64,000 nt of DNA from Balaenoptera acutorostrata (GCF_949987535.1 NC_080067.1:27494039-27558038), one strand, 5' to 3'. Counted from the first letter of the stretch, positions 48,954-61,699 are shown. Notes: generated by a model from the letters alone, not told the origin. Made by a program: numbers and translations.

Positions 48954-49958
48954 AAATCATTGCTTTAAGGTGACTTTGACACAAATCCATTACACCCATA
49001 TTTTTCCTGAATGTGTTTGGGGGTGGAAGGGTGATTACATTGCACCCCACACAAAGAAACCCTCCTGGAGTCCCTCTCTACCATCTCTCTCTTTCGCCTG
49101 AACTCCCACTTCCCAGGGCAGCTGCCCTCCTCCCTCTCTCCTCTGGTCCCTTCGGTCTCTCCCTCTCCACCTCTTCTACTCTCCTGTCCCCCACCTGCCC
49201 TCCTAGGTCTTTCTAATTCCTTCTTTTGCAGTTGCTTCTCTGGGCTCCCCCTGCACACACACATCTCCCAGCTCATCCCAATGGAGGAGCTTCCCAGAGT
49301 CATCCTTTTTGTGGTAAAATAATTACTAATTCATTTTTTTCCTATGTAGTTTTTATAATTAGGCTGCACTACTTAATCATAAGGGTTCGTCATAAATCTC
49401 GTTCAAATTTATAACCTCGTCAGCAATGTTTTCCAAACATTTTTAATTACAATCACCATCAGAAATATAATTAACATCATGACCCAGTATATAAGTACTG
49501 GAGTGAACCAGTATGACCATAAGAGCTCTTTATGTTGGGTGGGTTGCTTTGGTTGGGTCTCCATTTTGATTTTGAATATCACTAAAATAAAGGTCTCATG
49601 AGACAATTATTCCTTACAGCGTAGTATACACTCAGATCATCTCCCTTCTTTTCTATTTCATTAAAGAAAGAAAGAAAAAAAAAAAGTGGTTACAACCCAC
49701 TAAATTGATTTCCCAACCCAAAGAGGGACAGTAACATGCTGGAAAAATCTCTGCCCTGTGGGACTTTTCATGGAGCTTTGCATATGGCAGGAACACCCTA
49801 AGTTTGTGTTGAATTATCACCCCAATGCACACTTGATCCACAGTTAATAACTATTTTAAATGTTCTCATGATGTTGTCTAATGACAATATTCTTTCTCCA
49901 CGTATTTTATGACATCTCTTTATGGTGCCCACCTGTAGTTTTTTTTCTTACATTCCAG

Positions 49959-50111
49959 TTTATACTTGTAAGACCTGATGACTCCCCGCCAAGCATCCTA
50001 CCAATTTCCTTGGAACCTTTGCTCATGACAGTTCAGGATGAGTGTTACGTGCTGGGGAGAGAGATCTGCATCTGGGGCTTTCAGTTGAGCAACCCAGAGA
50101 TCGCCAGACTC
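49959..50111 (+). pseudogene. LRR gene, second visible exon
   Basis: Acceptor 'cttacattccag' before 49959; donor CTC|gtgagt after 50111. It is 153 nt, 51 codons, phase 0 on both sides, with no lesion. It begins FILVRPDDSPPS and ends QLSNPEIARL. It precedes the canonical repeats; the 'ICIWGFQLSNPEIARL' end resembles the start of an LRR solenoid. Confidence 0.75.
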
Positions 50112-50639
50112 GTGAGTCATGCGTTTTGAAAATAGCTCTTCAGTTAACCTTAAAATTGAATATAAGCATATTACATCATGTGTTCCAGCTATAGTTTATT
50201 TGGTTGTTTTGGGGAAAAAACAAGTATTTTTAATGAAATATTTCAAACATATAAAAGTGCAAAAAATAATAGAACTGACATCTATGTAATCACTGTCATG
50301 TAATATACTTTTTAGGGAATGAAAATTGCAGATATTTACAAATACAATAGCTAAAGTGTCATCTTACTTCCTTTCCCTCATCTACTTCCCAGAGGTACCA
50401 CTAGCCTAGAGTTGATGTGTGTCAACCCCGTGCATGTTTTTATACTTTTTTGACATATGCATGTATGTTTTTACTTACATACATGGAATTGTACTTTGTG
50501 TATGATTTTGTGGCTTACTCTTTTACTTATATTCTGTTGTCAAGATTTCTCCATGCTCATTACTTTTGACTGCTATCATATCACACATAATCTTCATTCC
50601 TGAATGACAGTTTTGCTGGATATACACTTATAGATTAAA

Positions 50640-50960
50640 TTCTATTATTTATTAAATTGAACTTCCATTATTGTGACAGAGAAGTCATGTATAGGACTTT
50701 ACTTCTGGAAAGAGCAAATCAGATAATTCAGATCAATCCTTTTGCTGAGGGCAACAAGAAGCTAAAATACACAATATGGGATATAAAGCAGCTTGATTCC
50801 TACTTCACATCATACCCCAGAATCAATTCCAGATGGATTATAAATTTAAGGCAAAACAATAAAATTTCTAGAAGGTAATATAGGACAATACCATCATGAC
50901 TCTGGGGTTGAGAAAAACTTCTCAAACAGGACACAAAAAGCACTAATTTTTCTAGTCTCT
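50640..50960 (+). mobile_element. Old L1 ORF2 fragment in intron
   Basis: 'aattccagatggattataaa' near 50825 and 'aaaatttctagaaggtaata' near 50860 are ORF2 wording. It may be continuous with the L1 at 51700. Confidence 0.5.
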
Positions 50961-51699
50961 TGCCTTTTTGAAAATCCCTTATTTTATTTCTCTGAATGTG
51001 TTCAACTTTTATTTTATAATCTGTCTAATAGTTTCAATAATCTGAATTATTTTAGAGTCTGATATTGCTGACTCTTGCTTCTTCTGGCTCTTACTTATGG
51101 TGATATTTCTTTGTATGTTTTTGTCATTTCTTTTTGACTGTAAATTCATATTTTGTGAAAAAAAAATAGTTGTAGCAATTCCTTGAGCTCTGATTTGCAG
51201 ATAGCTTTCTCCAGAGAGGATTTGTAGTTGTTTCTGCCACATACTCAGAACTACATGAAATTAAATTCTTGATCTGAGGTTTCTTTGAGCCATCCAAGTG
51301 ATGTTAATTCAGGGTGCAAACCTGTGCTAAGGCTACTTTGTGAGTTCTCAGGGGATGTGCTTTTTTCCATGTACTCAGTACCAGTTTGAGATGGGCCATT
51401 TCCCTGGGATCCTTTGGGGAAGGGAGAGTTGGGTTTATTTCTAGTTCATCCTTACTCTAAGGACATAGCACTATAATCCACTTTATGTTTTGGGCCACAC
51501 ATCTATGTAGGATTTCCTGTTGGACTCCTCTCCTTGGGCCTAATCTCCTATCCCCTGGACTGTATGATCCATTAAAATCCAAGCTCAAATCTGCTGCTTT
51601 AATGATGCTCTCAAAAGGAAGCCTGGCCTCAGTGCCCTCTAGGGTCCTACTTTCTCTCACTCATTGACCTTTGTGTATTCCTCAGTAAACTGCCAGTCA

Positions 51700-52870
51700 A
51701 TCAACACATTTTAAAAAGATATTTTTAAAACTCTTAGAAGAACGCATGCGGAAAAGCTTCATGATATTGGATTTGGCAATGATTTCTTGGATATGACACT
51801 AAAAGCATAGGCAACAAAAGAAAAACTAGATGCATTGGACTACATCAAAATGAAAAACTTCTCTGCTTCAAAAGACAATCAACTGAGTGAAAAGGGAGAA
51901 AATAATTGCAAATCATATATCTGATAAGGGCTAATATCCAGAATATATGAGTTCTTTAACTCATATAACTCAACAACAAAAAAAATAAGCAACCTGATTT
52001 AAAATGGTCAAAGGACTTGAATAGACATTCTCCAAAGAAGATATACAAATGACCAGTAAGCACATGAAAAGATGTTCAACATCATTAATCATTAGAGAAA
52101 TGCAAATCAAAACCACAATGAGATACCATCTCATGTCAACTAGGAGGGTTACTATCAAAAAAAGCAGAAAATAATGTGTTGATAAAGACTTTTAGAGGAA
52201 TTGGAACCCTTGTGCACTATTGGTGGAAATGTAAAATGGTGCAGCCACTATGGAAAATAGTATGGCGGTTCCTCAGAAAATTAAAAAGAGAACTACTGTA
52301 TCATCACTATGTATCATCTGGGTACATACCCAAAAGAATTCAAGGAAGGGTCTCAAAGAGATATTTGTACATTCATGTTCATAGCAGCATTATGCACAAA
52401 AGCTAAAGATGGAAGCAACCCAAATATCTATTGACAGACCAATGGGTAAACAAAGTATGGTATATACTAGAATATTATTCAGCCTTAAACAGAAAGGAAA
52501 TTCTGACACATGCTACAACGTGGATGAACCTTGAAGAACTCATGCTAAGTGAAATAAGTCAGAAACAAAAGGGTATTGTATCATTTCACTTATACGAGGT
52601 ACCTAGAGTAGCCAAATTCATAGAGACAGGAAGTAGAATGGCGGTTACCAGCGGCTGCAGGGAGGGGAGAATGGGAGCTTTTGTTTAATGGGTACAGAGT
52701 TTCAGTCTTGCAAGATGAAAAAAGTTCCGGAGGTGGATGGTGGTGAAGCTTGCACAATAGTGTGAATATACTTAATGCCACTGAACTTTACCCTTAGAAA
52801 TGATTAAGATGGTAAATTTTATATGTATTTGACCACAACTTAAAAATAAAATTTTTAAAAGATATTTTAA
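51700..52870 (+). mobile_element. Old L1 3' end in intron
   Basis: Plus-strand ORF2 C-terminal region and 3' UTR: 'aaaagcataggcaacaaaag' near 51803, an ORF2-tail frame at 52431-52688, ending A-rich at about 52840-52865. Confidence 0.8.
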
Positions 52871-53819
52871 ATATATAACCAGAATTTTTGGTTGTTTTTA
52901 TTCAGATGGTTAGTCAGGGTACCCAGTCCATTCAAGCTGGAAACAGAAAGCTGTCCTTGCATGTTCACAGTGATCCTTAGCAGTTCCTTAAAATGTAGCC
53001 TTCTCGGAAATCTGGAGGCTGCTGAGGAATTCTACCCGAGATGGCCGTGGTCTTGCCCACAGCAGTGCAGGTGCCCCAGGGAGCAGTGCTGGTGCCCCGG
53101 CGGGGGGACACTGCAAACCACTGGTTGAGATCTTCAGGACTTGGTCCAGAGTTTGTTTTGCACAGACCAATGTTAGCATCAGCAGTGATGTGTCACATGG
53201 CCTCCACTGTCAGAAACACAGCTTCAGAAATCCGATCCGGCACTCAAACTAGACTCTCTCTCATTAAAGAGGCCTCAGGCACCAGCTCCGTAGTTAAAGT
53301 TGCAAGGGCTTGTTTATTCTCAACCGAGGTATAATTTGGAATCCTATCTCTGACCAACATGTCATTACCTCACAAAACCCTAAAACCTCCAAACCCCACC
53401 AAAGTCACTTTCAGGCTTAATCTGAACTGAGGGAATCCTCAGGTTGTGGTGATTCTAATTGCTAAAAGGTGGCCTTGGTGATCTGATACTCTCTCCTGTC
53501 AGTTAGGTAGGGATTTAACTGTCATTGGGATCCTTTGTTGTTGCAAGAAATGACCTCGCCTTAGGCTTGTGCTTATACTGTGCTACAATATATCTTCTCT
53601 CATCATAAAGCTTGATGTTTCCCATACGATTCTTCAGTGAGTCTTCATTTGAAGGGGAAATTATTTTGTGTTCATGCCACTTTTTCCTTGGGTAATTAGA
53701 AAGCTATCTTAGAAGCCAAAATGTTGAGGTAATTAACATGAGTGACTTTGAAGTAACTTATAAAAACACAGAGCATATTTATCTTCATCGTGTCAGCACT
53801 TTTCACCTTGCATTCTCAG
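52871..53819. other. Intron sequence before exon 3, unassigned
   Basis: No exon or clear repeat was recognised. A frame at 53041-53334 lacks splice signals and domains. Confidence 0.35.
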
Positions 53820-53967
53820 GCTTTGCTTCTGGAATCGAAGGGGCGCAACCCCTGCCCGTTTACCACCCTCAAACTCATTGATTGCAAGATGGATCCGTGG
53901 TCTTTGGGGAGACTTGGGAGGGCTCTGCAGTTCAGCAGTTGCATTTTCTTGTCCTCGATTACTGCAA
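53820..53967 (+). pseudogene. LRR gene, third visible exon, with 1-nt frameshift
   Basis: Acceptor 'ttgcattctcag' before 53820; donor CAA|gtaagg after 53967. From phase 0 the frame reads ALLLESKGRNPCPF, then the LRR TTLKLIDCKMDPWSLGRLGR, then ALQFSS. At about 53937-53940 the next repeat, LHFLVLDYCK, appears only in another frame. Losing one T at AGCAG-TTGCAT explains it: restoring one base gives 149 nt, keeps the 27-28-residue LRR spacing and makes the exon end two bases into a codon, exactly what exon 4 needs. Without it, translation continues out of frame past the donor. Confidence 0.75.
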
Positions 53968-54013
53968 GTAAGGTGGAATGCGGAGTTCCTTCAAGGCCCT
54001 TCCTGCTGTCAGC

Positions 54014-54038
54014 GGGGGGGGGGGGGGGGGGGGGGGGG
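54014..54038 (+). repeat. Uninterrupted run of 25 G
   Basis: A pure poly-G tract 46 bp downstream of the exon 3 donor, in the intron. It could form G-quadruplexes in DNA or the pre-mRNA. Such runs are also prone to length error in sequencing. Confidence 0.97.
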
Positions 54039-54474
54039 CAAAGGCAGGGGAGGGAAATGTCCGGGTTCCTTGTGCTTCATCAAGTCATTGCTGAAAGGGG
54101 ACACTGTGAAGCCTCCTTAGAGTTCATGTCCCTGAGTAAATGTTAGCGTTCTCCAAAAGAGTCTCCAGTCATTCATTTATTCCTTCAACAAATATTTGTT
54201 GAAGGCCAGTTTGTACAAGGCATGGCGCTTGTTGCTAAGGAACATGTAAATATATTTAAGGCAATGCCACTGTCCAAGGGAGTCCTCGGTATAGTAGAGG
54301 GAGGAGACGTGCTCTTGATTATGTATAATGCAAGGAAGAAAGTCTGAATATCACAAAATATGTCCATATACATTTTAGTGGTAGTTTGGATAAGGGAAAC
54401 CACGATTCCCTAGGTGATGGGTCAGTATTCACCAGGAGAGGAGGTGGGAGGAAGGGTAGTGATAATAACAATAA

Positions 54475-54775
54475 TAACAATAACAGCTAATGGTTATCGA
54501 GTGCTTACTGTGTGCCAAGCACAGTGCATGGATTTTCTCATTTTTTCTCCCAACAATAAATAGATGTTGACCATTACATAGAGATGTATGATACATAATG
54601 ATAGATATGTACCATTTCTAATCCTTGAGTATAGGTGAGGAAAGACTCCGGGGGATTAATTGGTTTGTTCAAAGCCATTCAGCTCTTAGGGGTGGAGCCT
54701 AGATGTGAATTCAGGTGTCTGAACCAGAGCCCACCTCTGATCCATGCTACTAGATTGCTGGGGTCTATAATTTAC
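54475..54775 (-). mobile_element. MIR SINE in LRR-gene intron
   Basis: Minus-oriented MIR: 'agtgcttactgtgtgccaag', 'tgaggaaagactccggg', 'gtggagcctagatgtgaatt'. Confidence 0.75.
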
Positions 54776-54799
54776 CATCCATAAATAATTTCAAACTGC

Positions 54800-54890
54800 T
54801 AGTGTGATCTGGGGTAGGTCACGTGACTTCTCTGATCTATAATGAGATGATCTCTTCCACTTCCCAAGTCTGTGATTCCCTGATTCTTCC
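54800..54890 (+). mobile_element. MIR-like fragment
   Basis: 'gatctggggtaggtcacgtg' ... 'cttctctgatctataatgag' follows the central MIR order. Confidence 0.5.
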
Positions 54891-55469
54891 CATGGAGTCA
54901 GGTGATGCCTTGTACTCAAAAGGCCAGTGGGCTGTGAAGTGAAAGAGATGAGTCATGCCTGAGAAGTGGTATCACAATGACACAAAGGCCTCATTAAAGG
55001 ACTAGGATCTTATTAGGGCCCTGGTGGTGACAGTGGACAAGTCCATCATCAAGAGCTGGGGAGAGCCAGTATTCTGTGGAGGTTCTCCAGCTTTCTGAAT
55101 TGCTGGGAGGAGCCGTAGTCAGGGTCTCCTAACACAGGGCAGCGGAAGGTCAGGGTCCTTGGGATACCATGCAGTGATGCAGGATTGGCCACGGGGTCTC
55201 CCCAGCTCCCCAACTGGGCCAGGCAGACCCAGCCCCACTGCTAAGAGACCCCTCTAGACTCCAGTTCCTGTGCTGGACCCAAAGATCTGCACTGGGGGGA
55301 AGAAAGAAGGGATTTCCATCTTCAGGAAACAGCTTACTTTAATCGTCAGTGGAAATCCTGCTGCTGCTAAGACGCCTAGATTTGTCAGGGTTGAGTAGCT
55401 GGGGTCAGCACCGAGACCTCAACACTGGTCAGCTTGCAGGTTACCAGCCTCTGGGGATTGGAGCTCCTT

Positions 55470-55602
55470 CCTCACTGTCTTCCCTGATAGGCTGTGAAGT
55501 CCAGCAGGCAGGGTACCCCTCCTTCTTATACACAGCTGCATCCCCACAGCCGCCATGGTAGCTGGCCCTCAATAATTACTCACTGAATGAATTAATACAT
55601 TT
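55470..55602 (+). mobile_element. L2 fragment
   Basis: 'ataggctgtgaagtccagca' ... 'gccctcaataattactcact' followed by 'gaatgaatt' is the typical L2 3' order. Confidence 0.65.
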
Positions 55603-56041
55603 TCAAAGTTATTTCTGTTAATACTACTCACTTCATTTTAAAGTTCAAGCCTTGACATTCCAAATTCCCTGAAGATGTCCCGTTACCTCATTGGTCCTCA
55701 ATTTATTGACCTAATACCTACCTAGCCCTAGAGGCTGTTGCCGGCATGAACGAGTTGATGGGTGTTCACTTTGCAAACTCTAGTGACTGTGCAGTACAAG
55801 GCAAGGAGCACCTCAGGGCCAAGGAGAGCCAAGAGGCTGAACTTTCTTGAACCTGTCCTGGACATGGCTTAAAAGACTTCTCCTTACAGAGCCCTAGTAC
55901 CACTGGGTCTTCCCTGACTCCTTGGTCCCTGCCAGCTGGGCCACCTCTCCTGTCTTCAGGATTCACAGCTTGCTCTCTGTCTGCTCCCTGAATGGGTACT
56001 TCAAACAGTCCTCCACTCGCTATGCCCAGGAGGCAGACTCT

Positions 56042-56160
56042 GATTCCCCCTCCTCCATACACAGGCTGCCCCCCGAATCATCCCAGCTCACCCCCAGCCC
56101 TCTGGTTCCCCCTCCTCCACACACAGGCTGCCCCCCACAATCATCCCAGCCCACCCCGCC
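56042..56160. repeat. Two-copy tandem repeat, period 62 bp
   Basis: 'ttccccctcctcca' starts at 56044 and 56106, each followed by 'cacaggctgcccccc' and 'atcatcccagc'. It lies in the intron before exon 4. Confidence 0.8.
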
Positions 56161-56302
56161 CCAGCCCTGGAATCCCAAACTGAGGACCAGCAAAAGTGCC
56201 TCTAACTGCCCTGGGGAGTGCCTTAAAATTAATAATCTAATGGTGACATAGTTTTAAAAGTTACTTATTTGCTCCTATCATTTTATTTTATTTTTTTTTT
56301 AG

Positions 56303-56443
56303 ATTTGGAAATGAAGAAATTGAGAGTATTTTCTCAGGCCTGGAGAACAACCGAAGTCTTCAAGGCCTTAGTCTGCACTACTGTGGTCTAGGGCCAAGGA
56401 GTGGGCAGAGGCTGGGCTCCGTCATACACCAGGGTGCCGTTTG
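56303..56443 (+). pseudogene. LRR gene, fourth visible exon
   Basis: Acceptor 'tttttttttttag' before 56303; donor TTTG|gtgaga after 56443. It is 141 nt, taking one base to finish the codon begun in exon 3 and leaving two for exon 5. It encodes KFGNEEIESIFSGLENNRS, then the LRR LQGLSLHYCGLGPRSGQRLG, then SVIHQGAV. Two full LRR units are recognisable, with the LxxLxLxxC signature. No lesion. Confidence 0.8.
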
Positions 56444-56607
56444 GTGAGAGGGTCCCCTGCTCCCCCTCCTACAACTTGGCACTGTTCTGTCTTGACTTAT
56501 ATAACCAGTTACTTACAGAGCCTACTAGCCCATGAGTTCCTTGATTCTTTTGTTATGATGTTTTTAATCATCTTCTTCCCCTCCAGTTATTTTGTTTTCC
56601 TTTTCTT

Positions 56608-57071
56608 TTTTTTTTTCACACACACTGTATTTTATTTTTACAAGAGATAAATAGACTGACACCAAGCATTGTACATGGATGACCACAACAAAAGCAACAA
56701 TGACTGCAATTACCAAACATGAAACACACTCATACTATGTCATAATATTGACATTCAGTCCAGTATTCCTCCACTGTAACAGCTCCTTTACTTTGCAGTG
56801 AAAATTGATTTGTATATTCTTTGCCTCTGAGTCCTTGTGGGATTTTTTTTTAAATTCAGACAGAAAGTCACAAAAATTATACTCATCCTCATCAGTTCAC
56901 TCAGTCCCATGTAATTAATTTTTTTTTCATCTTGATCTTTTGTTAGCACTTTTATGAGTTCATCAGTTTTTCATTAGAGTTCTGAAAATGCTTATTCATT
57001 CAGTTCAGCAGTACAGTTACCAGAAACCTATACTTGTCAGAGTCTTTGCCATGAATTTCTTGAAGATGAAA

Positions 57072-57114
<43 letters not shown>

Positions 57115-57690
57115 TTTATTGACTGATTGATTGCTATGTTGGGTCTTCGTTTTTGTGCTATGGCTTTCTCCAGTTGTGGCAAGTGGGGGCCACTCTTCAT
57201 CGCGGTGCGCGGGCCTCTCACTATTGTGGCCTCTCTTGTTGCGGAGCACAGGCTCCAGACGCGCAGGCTCAGTAGTTGTGGCTCACGGGCCTAGTTGCTC
57301 CGCGGCATGTGGGATCTTCCCAGACCAGGGCTCGAACCCGTGTTTCCTGCATTAGCAGGCAGATTCTCAACCACTGCGCCACCAGGGAAGCCCATGAAAC
57401 CCTTTTATAGGAACATATTTGCAAAAGCATCAGAGTACACCCAGAACTGTCTGTAAATGACAAAAGACTTAAAAATGACCACGGTTAAAGATTTGATGAA
57501 AGTTCATAATAATGCAGTTGAAAAGAAAATTAGTTATTTCTGAGATATACATTTTAAAGTAATAACTAGGATTATTACATATAACATTATACCAGAACAT
57601 ATAAGATTTTTAGAAATTTCATGTAATGTCTGAAACATTTATATTGACATATTTCCATACAAATAACCCAATGAAAGTTTAGTATTAGTT
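56608..57690 (-). mobile_element. 3'-transduced segment of the right L1, containing a later SINE
   Basis: Minus-strand non-L1 DNA attached to the L1 3' end. It matches 2627-3389 inverted, apart from a SINE at 57079-57393. It ends in AATAAA (complement TTTATT at 56631-56636) and an A-tail (T-run 56606-56616). Immediately beyond is the target-site duplication CCTTTTCTT (56599-56607), repeated at the L1 5' end (63635-63643). The duplication therefore encloses this segment together with the L1. Confidence 0.82.
57079..57393 (-). mobile_element. CHR-type SINE inserted in the transduced segment
   Basis: Minus-strand SINE with a perfect 13-bp target-site duplication, ATGAAACCCTTTT, at 57066-57078 and 57394-57406. 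The left transduction copy has the single uninterrupted site (AAAAGGGTTTCAT at 2910-2922), so this insertion is younger than the divergence of the two copies. Confidence 0.97.
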
Positions 57691-58048
57691 GTTTTGTTTG
57701 TTTTTTTATACTGCAGGTTCTTATTAGGCATCAATTTTATACACATCAGTGTATACATGTCAATCCCAATCGCCCAATTCAGCACACCACCATCCCCACC
57801 CCACCGCAGTTTCCCCCCCTTGGTGTCCATATGTCCATTCTCTACATCTGTGTCTCAACTGCTACCCTGCAAACTGGCTCATCTGTACCATTTTTCTAGG
57901 TTCCACATACATGCATTAATATACGATATTTGTTTTTCTCTTTCTGACTTACTTCACTCTGTATGACAGTCTCTAGATCCATCCACGTCTCAACAAATGA
58001 CTCAATTTCGTTCCTTTTTATGGCTGAGTAATATTCCATTGTATATAT

Positions 58049-61000
58049 CTACCACCTCTTCTTTATCCATTCGTCTGTCGATGGGCATTTAGGTTGCTTC
58101 CATGACCTGGCTATTGTAAATAGTGCTGCAATGAACATTCGGGTGCATGTGTCTTTTTGAATTACGGTTTTCTCTGGGTATATGCCCAGTAGTGGGATTG
58201 CTGGGTCATATGGTAATTCTATTTTTAGTTTTTTAAGGAACCTCCATATTGTTCTCCATAGTGGCTGTATCAATTTACATTCCCACCAACAGTGCAAGAG
58301 GGTTCCCTTTTCTCCACACCCTCTCCAGCATTTGTTGTTTGTAGATTTTCTGATGATGCCCATTCTAACAGGAGTGAGGTGATACCTCATTGTAGTTTTG
58401 ATTTGCATTTCTCTAATAATTAGTGATGTTGAGCATCTTTTCATGTGCTTCATGGCCGTCTGTATGTCTTCTTTGGAGAAATGTCTATTTAGGTCTTCTG
58501 CCCATTTTTGGATTGGGGTGTTTGTTTCTTTAATATTGAGCTGAATGAGCTGTTTATATATTTTGGAGATTAATCCTTTGTCCGTTGATTCATTTGCAAA
58601 TATTTTCTCCCATTCTGAGGGTTGTCTTTTCGTCTTGTTTATGGTTTCCTTTGCTGTGCAAAAGCTTTGAAGTTTCATTAGGTCCCACTTGTTTATTTTT
58701 GTTTTTATTTCCATTACTCTAGGAGGTGGATCAAAAAAGATCTTGCTGTGATTTATGTCAAAGAGTGTTCTTCCTATGTTTTCCTCTAAGAGTTTTATAG
58801 TGTCTACTCTTATATTTAGGTCTCTAATCCATTTTGAGTTTATTTTTGTGTATGGTGTTAGGGAGCATTCTAATTTCATTCTTTTACATGTAGCTGTCCA
58901 GTTTTCCCAGCACCACTTATTGAAGAGACTGTCTTTTCTCCATTGTATATCTTTGCCTCCTTTGTCATAGATTAGTTGACCATAGGTGCGTGGGTTAATC
59001 TCTGGGCTTTCTATCTTGTTCCATTGATCTATGTTTCTGTTTTTGTGCCAGTACCATATTGTCTTGATTACTGTAGCTTTGTAGTATAGTCTGAAGTCAG
59101 GGAGTCTGATTCCTCCAGCTCCATTTTTTTCCCTCAAGACTGCTTTGGCTATTCGGGGTCTTTTGTGTCTCCATACAAATTTTAAGATGATTTGTTCTAG
59201 CTCCGTAAAAAATGCCATTGGTAATTTGATAGGGATTGCATTGAATCTGTAGATTGCTTTGGGTAGTATACTCATTTTCACAATGTTGATTCTTCCAATC
59301 TAAGAACATGGTATAACTCTCCATCTGTTGGTATCATCTTTAATTTCTTTCATCAGTGTTTTATAGTTTTCTGCATACAGGTCTTTTGTCTCCCTAGGTA
59401 GGTTTATTCCTAGGTATTTTATTCTCTTTCTTGCAATGGTAAATGGGAGTGTTTCCTTAATTTCTCTTTCAGATTTTTCATCATTAGTGTATAGGAATGC
59501 AAGAGATTTCTGTGCATTAATTTTGTATCCTGCAACTTTACCATATTCATTGATTAGCTCTAGCAGTTTTCTGGTGGCAGTTTTAGGATTCTCTATGTAT
59601 TCCGTAAACAGTGACAGCTTTACTTCTTCTTTTCCAATTTGTATTCCTTTTATTTCTTTTTCTTCTCTGATTGCCGTGGGTAGGACTTCCAAACTATGTT
59701 GAATAATAGTGGTGAGAGTGGACATCCTTGTCTCGTTCCTGATCTTAGAGGAAATGCTTTCAGTTTTTCACCATTGAGAATGATGTTGGCTGTGGGTTTG
59801 TCATATACGGCCTTTATTATGTTGAGGTAGGTTCCCTCTATGCCCACTTTCTGGAGAGTTTTTATCAGAAATGGGTGTTGAATTTTGTCAAAAGCTTTTT
59901 CTGCATCTATTGAGATGATCATATGGTTTTTATTCTTCAATTTGTTAATATGGTGTATCACATTGATTGATTTGCATATATTGAAGAATCCTTGCATCCC
60001 TGGGTAAATACCACTTGATCATGGTGTATGATCCTTTTAATGTCTTGTTGCATTCTGTTTGCTAGTGTTTTGTTGAGGATCTTTGCATCTATATTCATCA
60101 GTGATATTGGTCTGTAATTTTCTTTTTTTGTAGTGTCTTTGTCTGGTTTTGTTATCAGGGTGATGGTGGCCTCATAAAATGAGTTTGGGAGTGTTCCTTC
60201 CTCTGCAATTTTTTGGAAGAGTTTGAGAAGGATGGGTGTTAGCTCTTCTCTAAATGTTTGATAGAATTCACCTGTGAAGCCATCTGGTCCTGGACTTTTG
60301 TTTGTTGGAAGATTTTTAATCACACTTTCAATTTCATTACTTGTGATTGGTCTGTTCATATTTTCTGTTTCTTCCTGGTTCAGTCTTGGAAGGTTATACC
60401 TTTCTAACAATTTGTCCATTTCTTCCAGGTTGTCCATTTTATTGGCATAAAGTTGCTTGTAGTAGTCTCTTAGGATGCTTTGTATTTCTGCGGTATCTGT
60501 TGTAACTTCTCCTTTTTCATTTCTGATTTTATTGATTTGAGTCTTCTCCCTCTTTTTCTTGATGAGTCTGGCTAATGGCTTATCAATTTTGTTTATCTTC
60601 TCAAAGAACCAGCTTTTAGTTTTATTGATCTTTGCTATTGTTTTCTTTGTTTCTATTTCATTTATTTCTGCTTGATCTTTATGATTTCTTTCCTTCTGCT
60701 AACTTTCGGTTTTGTTTGTTCTTCTTTCTCTAGTTTCTTTAGGTGTAAGGTTAGATTGTTTACTTGAGATTTTTCTTGTTTCTTTAGGTAGGCTTGTATA
60801 GCTATAAACTTCCCTCTTAGAACTGCTTTTGCTGCATCCCATCGGTTTTGTGTCGTCGTGTTTTCGTTGTCATTTGTCTCTAGGTATTTTTTGATTTCCT
60901 CTTTGATTTCTTCAGTGATCTCTTGGTTATTTAGTAACGTATTGTTTAGCCTCCATGTGTTTGTGTTTTTTACGTTTTTTTCCCTGTAATTCATTTCTAA

Positions 61001-61699
61001 TCTCATAGCGTTGTGGTCAGAAAAGATGCTTGATATGATTTCAATTTTCTTAAATTTACTGAGGCTTGATTTGTGACCCAAGATGTGATCTATCCTGGAG
61101 AATGTTCCGTGCGCACTTGAGAAGAACGTGTAATCTGCTGTTTTTGGATGGAATGTCCTATATATATCAACTAAATCTATCTGGTCTATTGTGTCCTTTA
61201 AAGCTTCTGTTTCCTTATTTATTTTCATTTTGGATGATCTGTCCATTGGTGTAAGTGAGGTGTTAAAGTCCCCCACTATTACTGTGTTACTGTCGATTTC
61301 CTCTTTTATAGCTGTTAGCAGTTGCCTTATGTATTGAGGTGCTCCTATGTTGGGTGCATATATATTTATAATTGTTATATCTTCTTCTTGGATTGATCCC
61401 TGGATCATTATGTAGTGTCCTTCCTTGTCTCTTGTAACATTCTTTATTTTAAAGTCTATTTTATCTGATATGAGTATAGCTACTCCAGCTTTCTTTTGAT
61501 TTCCATTTGCATGGAATATCTTTTTCCATCCCCTCACTTTCAGTCTGTATGTGTCCCTAGGTCTGAAGTGGGTCTCTTGTAGACAGCATATATATGGGTC
61601 TTGTTTTTGTATCCATTCAGCCAGTCTATGTCTTTTGGTTGGGGCATTTAATCCATTCACGTTTAAGGTAATTATCGATATGTATGTTCCTATGACCAT
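58049..61699 (-). pseudogene. L1 ORF2 (endonuclease and reverse transcriptase), disrupted
   Basis: The endonuclease domain is complete in 61699-60662: the start [10 protein letters not shown], then LQETHF, VGDFNT, SRIDHIL and SDHNAM, covering the expected catalytic Asn, Glu, Asp/Asn, Asp and His motifs. A frame change follows near 60660. The RT fingers region lies at 60437-59958 and the next part at 59997-59650, with a frame change between them. In 59725-59300 the catalytic FADD motif is missing: the frame reads [10 protein letters not shown] where the left copy has [14 protein letters not shown] (12 nt lost, about 59596-59608). A TAG at 59300-59302 replaces a Trp codon; 59299-58049 then remains open through the C-terminal region. 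It cannot be an active RT. Confidence 0.9.

Noticed and set aside
53878..54120. Open frame across the poly-G run with a Gly-rich stretch
   Set aside because: It arises from reading through the splice donor into intron and the G run. It is not a protein-coding feature.
60662..61699. 345-codon frame as a host endonuclease gene
   Set aside because: It is the endonuclease domain of L1 ORF2, flanked by ORF1 and the RT remains in L1 order.
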